Below are positions 15,301 through 24,149 of a DNA stretch of 64,000 nt, in pieces. The stretch is from positions 6,820,001 to 6,884,000 of the forward strand of contig NZ_FYEY01000001.1 in NCBI RefSeq assembly GCF_900187385.1. Reading direction: 5' to 3'. The notes under the pieces are model-generated. The model made no database searches and had not been told where the DNA came from. It was given only the letters and a program-made list of their open reading frames with translations. Position 1 is the first letter of the stretch, and every line of letters starts with the position of its first letter. The position numbers and the translations under genes are program-made. This DNA is from Streptomyces sp. 2114.4. Lineage in GTDB: Bacteria > Actinomycetota > Actinomycetes > Streptomycetales > Streptomycetaceae.

Positions 15301-16224
15301 ATGAAGGCAATCATCGCAAAGAGCTACGGCGGCCCCGAGGTCCTCGAATACGCCGACCGTCCCGATCCGAAGGTGGGCCCGGACTCCTTCCTGATCCGGG
15401 TCAAGGCGGCCGGGGTCAACCCGGTGGACTGGAAGATCGTCGCCGGCTATCTGGACCCGATGATGGACGGGCACTTCCCGCTCACTCCCGGGTGGGACGT
15501 GGCGGGCGTGGTCGAGGCGGTGGGCGCGGACGCCACGGAGTATGCGGTCGGGGACGAGGTCATCGGCTATGTGCGCAAGGACGAGGTGCAGCACGGAACC
15601 TACGCAGAGTTGGTTGCCGCGCCGGTCAGGACGCTGGCGCACAAGCCCGCCTCGCTCAGCTGGCAGCAGGCCGCCGGGCTTCCGCTCGCCGGGCTGACGG
15701 CCTATCAGTCGCTCAAGCGGGTCGGTGTGCGGGCGGGCGAGACGGTCCTGGTGCATGCCGCCGCTGGGGGTGTCGGCTCCCTCGCCGTCCAGATCGCGGT
15801 GGCGCAGGGCGCCCGTGTCATCGGCACGGCGAGCGAGCGCAACCACGACTTCCTGCGCTCCCTGGGCGCCGAGCCGGTCACCTACGGTGACGGCCTCGCC
15901 GACCGGGTGCGGGCCCTGGCGCCCCAAGGCGTCGACGCGGCCGTGGACTTCGTCGGCGGTGGCGTCGTGGAGGTCTCGCAGGAACTTCTCAAGGACCGCA
16001 GCCGGGTGGCGTCGATCGCCGACGGCGAGGTCAAGGACAAGGGCGGCCACATGGTGTGGGTGCGCCCGGACACCGCCGATCTGACCGCGCTCGGCGCACT
16101 CGCGGACGCGGGGAAGCTGAGCGTGCCGGTCGAGGCGATCCTCCCGCTGTCCGAGGCCGCCGAGGCGTTCCGGCGGAGCATGGCCGGGCGGGCCCGCGGC
16201 AAGATCGTCCTTGAGGTGTCCTGA
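15301..16224 (+). CDS. NADP-dependent quinone oxidoreductase (MDR family)
   Basis: A 307-residue medium-chain reductase without catalytic zinc cysteines. MKAIIAKSYGGPEVLEY opening, GWDVAGVVEAVG, the NADPH site HAAAGGVGSLAVQIA (about residue 155) and the end GKIVLEVS are as in QOR/zinc-less oxidoreductases that reduce quinones or enones. ATG at 15301 is chosen on homology; an open upstream extension from 15208 overlaps the aldehyde dehydrogenase remnant. The preceding palindrome suggests repressor control, typical for stress-induced members. Followed 10 nt later by a strong terminator. Confidence 0.88.
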   Translation: MKAIIAKSYGGPEVLEYADRPDPKVGPDSFLIRVKAAGVNPVDWKIVAGYLDPMMDGHFPLTPGWDVAGVVEAVGADATEYAVGDEVIGYVRKDEVQHGTYAELVAAPVRTLAHKPASLSWQQAAGLPLAGLTAYQSLKRVGVRAGETVLVHAAAGGVGSLAVQIAVAQGARVIGTASERNHDFLRSLGAEPVTYGDGLADRVRALAPQGVDAAVDFVGGGVVEVSQELLKDRSRVASIADGEVKDKGGHMVWVRPDTADLTALGALADAGKLSVPVEAILPLSEAAEAFRRSMAGRARGKIVLEVS

Positions 16225-16233
16225 CCACGTCCG

Positions 16234-16276
16234 GTGCGGGCCGCCGCCGCCGGACGGAGGCGGCGGCGGCCCGCAC
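16234..16276 (+). terminator. Strong hairpin terminator
   Basis: Perfect 18-bp arms (16234-16251 and 16259-16276) made of GTGCGGGCC plus GCC triplets, with loop GGACGGA. It begins 10 nt after the oxidoreductase stop. No T run. Confidence 0.8.
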
Positions 16277-16327
16277 CGCTGTGATGACGGCACCTCAGGG
16301 CCGTGACGGAGGGCGTGGTGGACGCGG

Positions 16328-16642
16328 TCAGTCGCCGCTGACCTCTCCGACGGCAAAGCGGCGGGCCTCGCGCCGGCCTGCGTAACGCTCCTTGCGCTTG
16401 CGCTGCCTGGCCATCTGCTGGCGCTCCTTGACGCAGCCGCGCACACTGCACCCCGAACAGCAGGTGCGGCGGAACAGCAGCGTGCCGGGGTGCTCCCACC
16501 GGCAGCGGGTGTCCGGGGCCTCTCCCGTCCCCGTCGGGGCCGGCGGCAGGTCACAGGCACCGTAGCGGTGATCGTGGACCGGCCGGGGATCGTGCTCCGC
16601 GTAGCGCACCCACACCGGCTTCGTCCTGTCCGTACGGGACAT
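16328..16642 (-). CDS. Small cysteine-rich conserved hypothetical protein
   Basis: A 104-residue protein. ATG at 16642 follows AAGGAACGAG, which decides the start; the longer open frame is not needed. It contains six Cys, with a cluster TCCSGCSVRGC in the middle plus GACD and TRCRW upstream, and ends in a very basic stretch (ARQRKRKERYAGRREARR). The Cys spacing could bind zinc or an Fe-S centre and the tail could contact nucleic acid, but I recognise no named family. It is transcribed convergently with the quinone oxidoreductase. Confidence 0.7.
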   Translation of the reverse strand: MSRTDRTKPVWVRYAEHDPRPVHDHRYGACDLPPAPTGTGEAPDTRCRWEHPGTLLFRRTCCSGCSVRGCVKERQQMARQRKRKERYAGRREARRFAVGEVSGD

Positions 16643-16860
16643 CTCGTTCCTTCCGGAACCGCCGCCCGGGCTCCGGACCTTCCGGGCGGGCGGCTGGGTT
16701 CGCCACTTCACGGCGACACGCTCCTTCCTTCGTCCGCGGCACCGGTCGGGCGCCTGCGAGCACCATCCACCGGAGTGGAAAGCCTTCCAGGATATCGGCA
16801 ACTTAGTTCGATTTCACGGGGTTTCGAGTTTGCCGTTCTTGGCCGTCCGGAGTGGAGGCG

Positions 16861-17661
16861 TTACGCCGCCAAGGGCACCGTGCGGTCGAGGAATTCCCTT
16901 ACCGTTGCGCCCAGTTCCGCCTGGTGCGTGAGGTAGAAGTCGTGATGCCCGTCGATCGTCACGACTTCGGTGCCGGGCCGGCGACGGACCATCTCCTCGG
17001 CGTGCCGGCGCGGCACGACCGCACTGCGTTCGCCCCGCACGACCATCAGCGGCTGCTCGACGGCGGTGAAGTCGTCCCACCAGTCGCCCCGGACGGCGAC
17101 CTTGGCGGCCTGCACTTCCTCCGCCCGCCACAGGAACCGCCACCCCTCGGGTTCCTCCACCGCGCTCTCGGTGAAGTGCCGGGGCTCGTCCACACCCGCG
17201 AGTGCGTCCAGCATCGCCCGCATGCTCGGGAAGTGTGTCGGCAGTGCGAGCAGCTGATCGTCGCCGAGCGGTGCCCGGTACTCCGCCGGAAAGTCCACCA
17301 CGGCCACGGCCGAAGTCAATTCCGGTCGACGTGCGGCCAGTTGATACGCGGTGATGCCGCCGAGCGAGTGTCCGACGGCCGCAACGGGGCCGAGTCCGAG
17401 GTGTTCGACGAGCGCCGCCGCGTCGCCGATATAGGCCTCCCGCCCGTGGTCGTCGGGGTGGTCGGAGAGGCCGTGGCCGCGCTGATCGAGCGCGATGAGC
17501 CGGTATCCGGGTCCGAGGTGGCCGGCGAGCCCGAGCAGGGAGCGGCCGCGTCCATAGGCGCCGTGCAGTGCGAGGACGGGGCGGCCGGTGCCGCCGAGGT
17601 CGAGGTAGGCGAGACGTATGCCGTCCGGGGTGCGGAAGTACTGCGTGGTTGCCGTCGTCAT
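16861..17661 (-). CDS. Alpha/beta hydrolase
   Basis: A 266-residue hydrolase. Oxyanion-hole HGAY at residue 33, the LDQRGHGLSD strand-loop, nucleophile S99 in GHSLGG and the late histidine pair in DGHHDFY give a standard Ser-Asp-His arrangement. Similar enzymes are esterases, haloperoxidase-like or C-C bond hydrolases; the substrate cannot be told. It is divergent from the PadR gene across a repeat-rich operator region, so PadR probably controls it. Confidence 0.85.
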   Translation of the reverse strand: MTTATTQYFRTPDGIRLAYLDLGGTGRPVLALHGAYGRGRSLLGLAGHLGPGYRLIALDQRGHGLSDHPDDHGREAYIGDAAALVEHLGLGPVAAVGHSLGGITAYQLAARRPELTSAVAVVDFPAEYRAPLGDDQLLALPTHFPSMRAMLDALAGVDEPRHFTESAVEEPEGWRFLWRAEEVQAAKVAVRGDWWDDFTAVEQPLMVVRGERSAVVPRRHAEEMVRRRPGTEVVTIDGHHDFYLTHQAELGATVREFLDRTVPLAA

Positions 17662-17677
17662 GGCTTTGACTCTAACA

Positions 17678-17766
17678 GGGCTATGCCTCGATTAGAGTCA
17701 TCTCGATTAGAGGTATCGCTACTCGAGGTATCTCCCATCGATGTGCCTCTACTAGAGGCATAGCCC
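17678..17766. promoter_or_regulatory. 15-bp-periodic operator array with 12-bp outer inverted repeat
   Basis: Five contiguous 15-bp units at 17687, 17702, 17717, 17732 and 17747: CTCGATTAGAGTCAT, CTCGATTAGAGGTAT, CGCTACTCGAGGTAT, CTCCCATCGATGTGC, CTCTACTAGAGGCAT. The outer ends form a perfect 12-bp inverted repeat (GGGCTATGCCTC 17678-17689; GAGGCATAGCCC 17755-17766). The last unit also lies in a palindrome TGCCTCT-ACT-AGAGGCA (17744-17760). It fills the region between the divergent hydrolase and PadR genes and is the likely PadR binding region. Confidence 0.75.
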
Positions 17767-17824
17767 ATGACGTGGCTACTCTGGACCGCCACGACGACCG
17801 CGAAGCACGCACCTCGGAGGCCCG

Positions 17825-18361
17825 GTGCTCACCCTCTGCATCCTCGGATTCCTCGACGAGGAACCCCTGCACGCCTACGACCTGCGCGCCCGCATCTCCG
17901 GCCTCAGTGGCCATGTGCGCCCCGTGAGCGACGGCGCTCTCTACCCCGCCATCAAGCGTCTCGAGGCCGCCGGGCACCTCACCCGCCACATCGAACCCGG
18001 TGAACGCGCCACGCCCCGCCAGGTCCTCACCCTCACCGCATCCGGCCGAGCCGAATTCCTGCGTCGGCTGCGCGAACCCGCCGACCTCGAAATCACCGAC
18101 CGCAACTCCTTCTTCATCCTCCTGGCCTTCCTCGGCCGGCTGCCCGACCCGGCCGACCAGGCCCGCGTACTACGCCGCCGCCTCGCCTTCATGGACGAGC
18201 CCGGCAGCTACTTCTACGAGGACGGCCGGCCGCTGCGCGCCCGCGACATGACCGACCGATTCCGGCGCGGCATGCTCCAACTCGCCCACGCCACCAGCAA
18301 GGCCGACCGTGCCTGGCTGGAACGCACCGTCGGAGAGCTGGCAGGGGGTGTCTCGCCGTGA
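17825..18361 (+). CDS. PadR family transcriptional regulator
   Basis: A 178-residue regulator. The winged-helix domain fills about 1-80: LTLCILGFLDEEPLHAYDL, the conserved DGALYPAIKRLEAAGHL, then TPRQVLTLTASGRAEF. The C-terminal part (about 90-178) is the helical dimerisation region of the Vir-like PadR subgroup. GTG at 17825 follows GGAGG. PadR proteins repress neighbouring efflux or detoxification genes and release DNA on binding small phenolic or drug-like molecules. The next gene, a LysE-type exporter, overlaps its stop by 4 nt. Confidence 0.9.
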   Translation: MLTLCILGFLDEEPLHAYDLRARISGLSGHVRPVSDGALYPAIKRLEAAGHLTRHIEPGERATPRQVLTLTASGRAEFLRRLREPADLEITDRNSFFILLAFLGRLPDPADQARVLRRRLAFMDEPGSYFYEDGRPLRARDMTDRFRRGMLQLAHATSKADRAWLERTVGELAGGVSP

Positions 18362-19020
18362 CGGCTGCGGTAGTGGGCTTTGCGCTGTTCGCCCTGGTGA
18401 TGACGGTGACCCCCGGCCCGGACACCCTGCTGGTGCTGCGCAACTGCGTGCGGGGCGGGCGGCGTACGGGGGCGGCCACGGCCGTCGGCGCCGCGCTCGG
18501 CTCGCTCGCCTGGGCGGTCGCCGCGGCGGTCGGGCTCGCGGCGGCACTGCAACGGTGGGATGCGGCGTTCACCGCCGTACGGCTGGCCGGTGCGGCCTAT
18601 CTGGTGCTGCTGGGCGGGCAGGCGCTGTGGGCCCACCGGCGGTCGGGCTCGGTCGCCGAGTCCGGGGACGCGCCCTCGGTGGCGGAGGTGCCGGACGGCT
18701 CCGCCGCATACCTGAGGCCGGTACGCGCCTTTCGGCAGGGGCTGTTGAGCTGCCTGCTCAACCCCAAGGTCGGCATCTTCTTCGTGGCCGTGGTGCCGCA
18801 GTTCCTGCCTGGCGGGCACTCGGTCCTGGGAGCGACGCTGTTCCTGGGCGCGATCGACGCCGCCATCGCGGCGGGCTGGCTGCTGCTGGTCGTCGTCTGC
18901 GCCGGCCGACTCCTGGAGCGTCTGCGACGTCCCCGCGTACACCGCAACCTGGAGCGCGCGACGGGCGGTGTGCTCGTCGCGCTCGGGGTGGGGACGGCGG
19001 TGGAGACGGCCGTGGGGTAG
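18358..19020 (+). CDS. LysE/RhtB family amino acid exporter
   Basis: A 220-residue membrane protein with about six hydrophobic segments. The first gives the family signature F-A-L-V-M-T-V-T-PGPDTL near residue 10, followed by RTGAATAVGAALG, and the central LLSCLLNPKVGIFFVAVVPQF block. RhtB-type proteins export amino acids or small metabolites by proton antiport. GTG at 18358 overlaps the PadR TGA (GTGA), so the pair is translationally coupled and the PadR ligand may be the exporter's substrate. Confidence 0.88.
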   Translation: MTAAVVGFALFALVMTVTPGPDTLLVLRNCVRGGRRTGAATAVGAALGSLAWAVAAAVGLAAALQRWDAAFTAVRLAGAAYLVLLGGQALWAHRRSGSVAESGDAPSVAEVPDGSAAYLRPVRAFRQGLLSCLLNPKVGIFFVAVVPQFLPGGHSVLGATLFLGAIDAAIAAGWLLLVVVCAGRLLERLRRPRVHRNLERATGGVLVALGVGTAVETAVG

Positions 19021-19043
19021 AGGGGGCGGGGCCCTCGATACCT

Positions 19044-19403
19044 CTAAGCCTCCGCCTCCTGCTTCCGGTCGACGTACTCGAAGATCGAACCGTCGGGGTG
19101 GCGGGCGACCAGATTGCGGCCGATCGGCGTCGGCAGCGGGCCGGCGACGATGTCCGCGCCGACGGCCGTCAGATCGGCCACCGCATCGTCCACATCCTTG
19201 ACGGCGATGGTCGCTGTGATCTTCCGCAGCACCGACAACTCCGCTTCGGGCCCGCTCATCAGGAAGAAGCACCCGACGGCCGCGACCGCCACCCCGCCGC
19301 GCTGGAAGCGGACCGCTTCGGCGCCGGTCAGCCGTTCGTAGACGCCGATCGCCGCATCGAGATCGCCGACGCACACCCGCAATGAGGTCCCCAGAATGTC
19401 CAT
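19044..19403 (-). CDS. VOC family (glyoxalase-like) protein
   Basis: A 119-residue single vicinal-oxygen-chelate domain: TSLRVCVGDLDAAIGVYERL at the start, then ITATIAVKDVDDAVADLTAVGA in the second half, ending HPDGSIFEYVDR. The Glu in FEYV is the usual C-terminal metal ligand. Such small proteins are dioxygenases, glyoxalases or resistance binding proteins; no substrate is indicated. It converges on the LysE gene. Confidence 0.75.
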   Translation of the reverse strand: MDILGTSLRVCVGDLDAAIGVYERLTGAEAVRFQRGGVAVAAVGCFFLMSGPEAELSVLRKITATIAVKDVDDAVADLTAVGADIVAGPLPTPIGRNLVARHPDGSIFEYVDRKQEAEA

Positions 19404-19563
19404 ACCGGCAACCCTAGTTGGGTGGCCCGCGGGTACGCGATCACTTGGTCGTCATCGACCGCTCTCCGTCGTCTTGTGACAAGGGAGCGCCCGGACGACG
19501 GAGCCTGACGCCCCTGGCCTCCGGCCGCCAGGCCCCCCCGGGCGTCCCCGGCCCTCCCGTTCG

Positions 19564-20379
19564 TCAGACGCGGCAGAGGATCTCGCCGTGCAGGATGCCG
19601 AACCAGCCGTCCTCCTCGGCGCCCCACGCCCGCCAGGCCGCAGCGATCCGGTCCAGCTGCTCCGTGGTGGCGTGCCCGCCGTCCACCGCGATCCGCGCGT
19701 AGGAGGAGCCGACCGTACGCTCCGCCCACAGCTCGCTCCACCAGGAGCGCTCCTGCGGGGTGTGGTAACACCAGGTGCCGGCCGTGGCGGTGATCGCGTC
19801 CGGGGCGAAACCGGCCTGCCGTGCCCAGGCGTGCAGCCGGCGTCCCGCATCCGGTTCGCCTCCGTTGGCGCGGGCGACCCGCAGGTACAGCCGCAGCCAG
19901 TCGGCCATCCCGTCGACCTCCGGGTACCAGGTCATGGCCGAGTAGTCCGAATCCCGGACGGCGACGATTCCGCCGGGCTTGGTGACCCGGCGCATCTCGC
20001 GCAGCGCCTGGACGGGGTCGCCCACGTGCTGCAGCACCTGATGGGCGTGCACCACGCAGAAGGTGTCATCGGGGTAGTCCAGTGCGTGGACATCGCCGAC
20101 CGCGAAACGGACGTTTGTCAGGCCCCTGCCGGCGGCGGTGGCGCGTGCCTGGCGCAGGACGTCCGGTGCGTGCTCCAGGCCGGTGACCTGCCCGTCCGGC
20201 ACCAGGGCCGCCAGGTCGGCGGTGATGGTGCCGGGGCCGCAGCCGACGTCCAGGATCTGCATGTGCGCCTGCACCGCATCCCGGAGGTATCCGGCCGAAT
20301 TGTCGACGGTGCGCCAGGTGTGGGAGCGCAGTACGGACTCGTGGTGGCCGTGGGTGTAGACGGCGGATTCCTGCGGCAT
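19564..20379 (-). CDS. Class I SAM-dependent methyltransferase
   Basis: A 271-residue UbiE/Methyltransf_11-type enzyme. Motif I is ILDVGCGPGTITADLA (about residue 43), motif II LEHAPDVL, and DTFCVVHAHQVLQHVGDP is the post-II region. The start is ATG at 20379 because AAGGAG lies 7 nt upstream; a longer open frame to 20487 lacks a ribosome site. Small-molecule methylation is likely, substrate unknown. The gene stands alone. Confidence 0.85.
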   Translation of the reverse strand: MPQESAVYTHGHHESVLRSHTWRTVDNSAGYLRDAVQAHMQILDVGCGPGTITADLAALVPDGQVTGLEHAPDVLRQARATAAGRGLTNVRFAVGDVHALDYPDDTFCVVHAHQVLQHVGDPVQALREMRRVTKPGGIVAVRDSDYSAMTWYPEVDGMADWLRLYLRVARANGGEPDAGRRLHAWARQAGFAPDAITATAGTWCYHTPQERSWWSELWAERTVGSSYARIAVDGGHATTEQLDRIAAAWRAWGAEEDGWFGILHGEILCRV

Positions 20380-20527
20380 GGCCGGCTCCTTCGCATGCGG
20401 GGGAGCGGTGGCCGGTGCGCACGGCATCCCGGCCACCGCCCGGCGGCCGCACGTACCCGCGCGGCCGCTCTGCGGCGTGGTGATCACACCGTACGCCGCA
20501 ATCTCGCATCATGAGAGTAGGGTCTCA

Positions 20528-22009
20528 TCATTCGGGCAGCAGGCGATAGACCGTCAGTGCTTCGTTCTGCTTGTCCAGCGTCAACTCGGCCGGTGCGGGC
20601 GCCACTTCGCCGTCGAAGGCCAGCGTCGTGCCCTCCGGGAGCCCGCTGATCCGCAGTCGCGACAGACGCGCCTCACCGAGCACCGGAGAGCTGCGCGGGG
20701 TGCCCAGCAGGGCCGCGGTGAGCAGCCGGGTACGGGCCAGCCGGCCGCCGTGCACCACTCGCACATCGAGCACCCCGTCCGCCAGGTCGTGGCGGCGCAC
20801 CGGAGCGAACCCCAGCCCCCGGTACTGAGAGTTGCCGGCGAACAGCAGCCACACGGCCCGCCGCTCGCCGTTGATCGTGAGGGTCAGCGGCTCGGCGGTG
20901 CGCAGCACCTCCCACGCCGCGAGCACCCCCGCGGGCCAGGCGCCGATCTTCCCGGCCCACCGCTCCCGGATCCGCACCAGCTCCGGATACGCGCCGATCG
21001 AGAAGGTGTTGAGGAAGTGCCGCGCCTCCGGATGCGGCCCGGCCCGGAAGCGCGCCACGTCCACCGCGACGGCCTCACCGGTCTCCACGGCGCGTGCCGC
21101 CGCCGCATAGGTTTCGATCCCGAGGTCGTACGCGAAGTGGTTCAGGGTGCCGCCGGGCAGCACCGCGAGCGGCAGCCCGTGCCGGAGTGCGACCTCCGCC
21201 GCGGCATTGACCGTGCCGTCCCCGCCGAGCACTCCCAGCGCACCGCCCAGTGCCTTGGCCCGCTCCGCGGCATCTTCCAGTGCCTTGTCCAGCGGCTCCC
21301 CGTCCGGCCCGCTGCACACCGTGACCTCGGCCTGCGGCAGTACTCCGTGCACCTCCTCGGTGCGGTCCGGTCCGGGGCCCGTGCGCTGCCCTGAGCCCTG
21401 GTTCGCCACCACGACCAGACCCCGGCCGCCCGGCAGCGCGGGCGCCTCGGCGCGCGGTCTCGCGGGCGGCGCCAGCTGGGCGCGGGTCGGCGCGAAACCC
21501 CGGACCGCAAACGCCGCACCGGCCCCCAGCGCGGCACCCGCCAGCACATCACCCGGATAGTGCACGCCCGTATAGACGCGGGAGAACGCCACCGAAGCGG
21601 CGACCGGCGCCAGCGCCAGGCCCCACCACTTGTTCTCGAAGGCGACACCGGTCGCGAAGGCCACCGCCGAGGCCGCGTGCCCGGACGGGAACGAGGAGGT
21701 GACGGGCTGACGGTGCAGCTGCCGTATGACCGGCACCGCGTCCAGCAGCGGTCGCTGGCGCCGGACCGAGCGCTTGCCGAGGGTATTCACCGTCGCCGAC
21801 GCCACGGCCAGCGACGCCACCCCGCGCAGCGCCGCCCGGCGCATCGGCCGGCCGCCCAGTGCGGCCGCGCCGGCCGCGATGCCGAACCACAGCAGTCCGT
21901 GGTTGGCGCTGCGGGTCAGCCGGGGCAGGACCCGCTGCGCGCCCGGCCATTCGCGGGAGGCGATGAGGTGGAAGGTCCGCCGGTCGAGTTGGGGAAGTAG
22001 CGATCGCAT
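20528..22009 (-). CDS. PAP2 phosphatase - diacylglycerol kinase fusion protein
   Basis: A 493-residue two-domain lipid enzyme. Residues 30-170 form a membrane PAP2 phosphatase with K79-x6-RP (to 87), PSGH (108-111) and SRVYTGVHYPGD (143-154), the three catalytic motifs, set among several hydrophobic segments. Residues 195-490 are a diacylglycerol/sphingosine-kinase catalytic domain with GGDGTVN (262-268), PGGTLNHFA and a C-terminal TLAFDGE. Such bifunctional proteins are common in actinobacteria and probably recycle phosphatidic acid or undecaprenyl phosphate. ATG at 22009 follows AGAGGG. The open frame continues to 22294 but looks non-coding. Confidence 0.9.
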   Translation of the reverse strand: MRSLLPQLDRRTFHLIASREWPGAQRVLPRLTRSANHGLLWFGIAAGAAALGGRPMRRAALRGVASLAVASATVNTLGKRSVRRQRPLLDAVPVIRQLHRQPVTSSFPSGHAASAVAFATGVAFENKWWGLALAPVAASVAFSRVYTGVHYPGDVLAGAALGAGAAFAVRGFAPTRAQLAPPARPRAEAPALPGGRGLVVVANQGSGQRTGPGPDRTEEVHGVLPQAEVTVCSGPDGEPLDKALEDAAERAKALGGALGVLGGDGTVNAAAEVALRHGLPLAVLPGGTLNHFAYDLGIETYAAAARAVETGEAVAVDVARFRAGPHPEARHFLNTFSIGAYPELVRIRERWAGKIGAWPAGVLAAWEVLRTAEPLTLTINGERRAVWLLFAGNSQYRGLGFAPVRRHDLADGVLDVRVVHGGRLARTRLLTAALLGTPRSSPVLGEARLSRLRISGLPEGTTLAFDGEVAPAPAELTLDKQNEALTVYRLLPE

Positions 22010-22229
22010 GCGCCCTCTTGTACCCCAGACTCGCCGTAACAGGCAGGAAGGGGCTGCTGGGGGCGGTGCGCGGCATTGCGCGGCCGTGGCGGGGCGGTGC
22101 GCGGCGTCGCATGGGCGGTGCCGCGCGCAGACCGGGCTGCCGCGCCCCGGCGCCCCTGCCCCGGCTGTCTCTGCCGACCGCCCGTGTGCCCCGGCCCCTT
22201 GCCCCGGCCCTCCGTGCTTCGCTGTCGGG

Positions 22230-22688
22230 ATGATCAGGAAACGGCGCGACACCGACCTCGCCGCCTGTGTGGCGCTCCTGGCCGAGGTGCACACCCACAG
22301 CGGCTATCCACACCGCTGGCCGGACGACCCGGCGCGCTGGCTGGCCCCCGACGGACTGACCGCCGCCTGGGTCGCCGAGACCGACGGTACGGTCGTCGGC
22401 CACGCGGCGCTGTGCGGCCACGAGGTCAGCCGGCTGTGTGTCGCACCCGGCGCCCGCGGCGCGGGCCTCGGCGGACGGCTGCTGCGCACCGTCGAGACGG
22501 CGGCGGCCGCCCGTGGGCTGCGCCCCGTACTGGAGGTGAAGGCCACCGACACCGCGGCCATCGGCCTCTACGAGCGGCTGGGCTGGATCCGCCGCGCCAC
22601 CGAGCGGCAGGAGTGGGACGGCGGTGAGGTGGTGACGGTGCATCGCTACGAGCCCGGTGCGGTGAGCGCGGGTATGGCCCCGCGCTGA
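22230..22688 (+). CDS. GNAT N-acetyltransferase
   Basis: A 152-residue acetyltransferase. The acetyl-CoA binding segment VSRLCVAPGARGAGLGGRLLRTVE and the later DTAAIGLYERLGWIRR are diagnostic. The start IRKRRDTDLAACVALLAEVH matches the family entry, so ATG at 22230 is used; no good ribosome site precedes it. The substrate is unknown. It is divergent from the PAP2-kinase gene. Confidence 0.82.
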   Translation: MIRKRRDTDLAACVALLAEVHTHSGYPHRWPDDPARWLAPDGLTAAWVAETDGTVVGHAALCGHEVSRLCVAPGARGAGLGGRLLRTVETAAAARGLRPVLEVKATDTAAIGLYERLGWIRRATERQEWDGGEVVTVHRYEPGAVSAGMAPR

Positions 22689-22813
22689 CGTGTCGCCCGG
22701 CCGCCACCCCCGCGATCTGCCAAGGTGGACGGGGCCGCCTCAGGGGACGTCCTGGGCGTTTCCCCAGGGCGAGGGGCCCACGATCGACCCGCCGTCGTGG
22801 AGTGGAGGTACGG

Positions 22814-24028
22814 ATGCAGCGGACCGCCCCGGATCCGCAGCAGGAGCCGGACCCGGATCCGCCGGCCGGCCTGCCGGTCCTGCCGGCGCTCGCCGCGTAC
22901 CTCTCCGCGGCGGCGGACCGCACCGAAGCCGAGCCGCCCGGCGGCAGCACGCCCCTGCGCACCGCCGCCTGCGGCTACTGGGAACGCCGCGGCCTGGTCA
23001 CCACCCCCGACCGGGTCCTCGCCGCCCCCGGGGCGCCGGCCCTGCTCCTCGCGCTGTACGCCGCGACGGACGGGGCGGTGGTGCTGCCGCGGCCCTGCTC
23101 CGAGTGGTACGCGCCGCCCGCCCGGCAACTCGGGCGGCCGGTGCACCTCGCGCCCGTACCGCCGGAATCGGGCGGCGTGCCCGACCCGTTCGCGCTGCTG
23201 GAGACCGTCCGCCGGGCCCGGATGCACGGCGACAGCCCGCGCGTCCTGGTCCTGGCCGTCGCCGACGATCCGACCGGCACCTGCCCCGCGCCCGAGCAAC
23301 TGCACGAGGTCTGTGAAGCGGCGGCTCAGGAAGGACTGTGGATCATCAGCGACGAGACGCGCCGTGATCTGCTGCACGATCCGCATGACACCGTGCTGCT
23401 CAGCCCCGCCGAGATGCTGCCCGGCGAGGTCGTGGTGCTCACCGACCTGCGGGCCACGCTGGTGCCCGCCTCCTGGCCGGCCGCGCTGGCCCGCTTCCCC
23501 GGCACCGAGCGCGGAGCCGTCCTGCGGGCCGCCGTGCTGGACGCGCTCACCGCGGTCCCGGTGCCGATTCCGGGGCCGGTCGGCTGCGCCGTCACCCATG
23601 CGCTCGGCGAACCCGACGAGGTCCGCGCTCGTACGGCCACCGCCGCCCGGGTGTACGGCATGCTCGCCGCGGCGCTCCACCACACCGTCACCGAGGCCGG
23701 CGCCCTCTGCCGCCCGCCGCACTCCGGCAGCCATCTCTACGCCGACCTCGAACCGCTGCGCCGGCCGATGGCGGCCCGCGGAACCGTGGAATCCCGCGCA
23801 CTGGAGCGGAAGTTGGCGCCCTGGGGGGCGCGCGGCGGACACCGTTTCGGCGACGCGCCGGGCGCCCTGCGGGTACGCCTCGGCGTCGAGGCGCTGCTCG
23901 GCGCCGACCGGGAGCTGCGGCAACGCGTCCTGGCCGCGCCGGACCCGCTGGAACTCCCGCATGTCACCCAGGCGCTGACCGCCCTGGCGCGGGCGCTGGC
24001 CGGACTCACGACGTCCGCGGACGGCTGA
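22814..24028 (+). CDS. Aminotransferase class I/II-fold protein lacking the PLP lysine
   Basis: A 404-residue protein of fold-type I aminotransferase design: GYWERRG-L-x-T-x-x-DRVL, ADDPTGT (152 region, where NPTG is usual), IISDE (D180) and a C-terminal LRVRLGVE carrying the carboxylate-binding Arg. Where the family has S-x-S-K with the Schiff-base lysine, this reads VLTDLR, so position 213 is Arg. The only lysine in the protein is near residue 337, far from that site. Catalysis as a PLP transaminase is therefore doubtful. ATG at 22814 has GGAGG five nt upstream. Function unknown; it might be a regulator-like or repurposed domain. Confidence 0.75.
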   Translation: MQRTAPDPQQEPDPDPPAGLPVLPALAAYLSAAADRTEAEPPGGSTPLRTAACGYWERRGLVTTPDRVLAAPGAPALLLALYAATDGAVVLPRPCSEWYAPPARQLGRPVHLAPVPPESGGVPDPFALLETVRRARMHGDSPRVLVLAVADDPTGTCPAPEQLHEVCEAAAQEGLWIISDETRRDLLHDPHDTVLLSPAEMLPGEVVVLTDLRATLVPASWPAALARFPGTERGAVLRAAVLDALTAVPVPIPGPVGCAVTHALGEPDEVRARTATAARVYGMLAAALHHTVTEAGALCRPPHSGSHLYADLEPLRRPMAARGTVESRALERKLAPWGARGGHRFGDAPGALRVRLGVEALLGADRELRQRVLAAPDPLELPHVTQALTALARALAGLTTSADG

Positions 24029-24149
24029 TCACCACCGCGCCCCGCCCGCCGGTTCCGCCCCCGCCCGCGGGGGTCCCACCCCCGCCCGCCACAGCCCGCC
24101 GCTCCCGCCACAGCCCACCGGATGCGCCCCCGGACCCGGTCCGTAGGGG

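Noticed and set aside
16643..16860. Extra gene in the gap before the Cys-rich small protein
   Set aside because: Only shadow frames; no ribosome site or resemblance.
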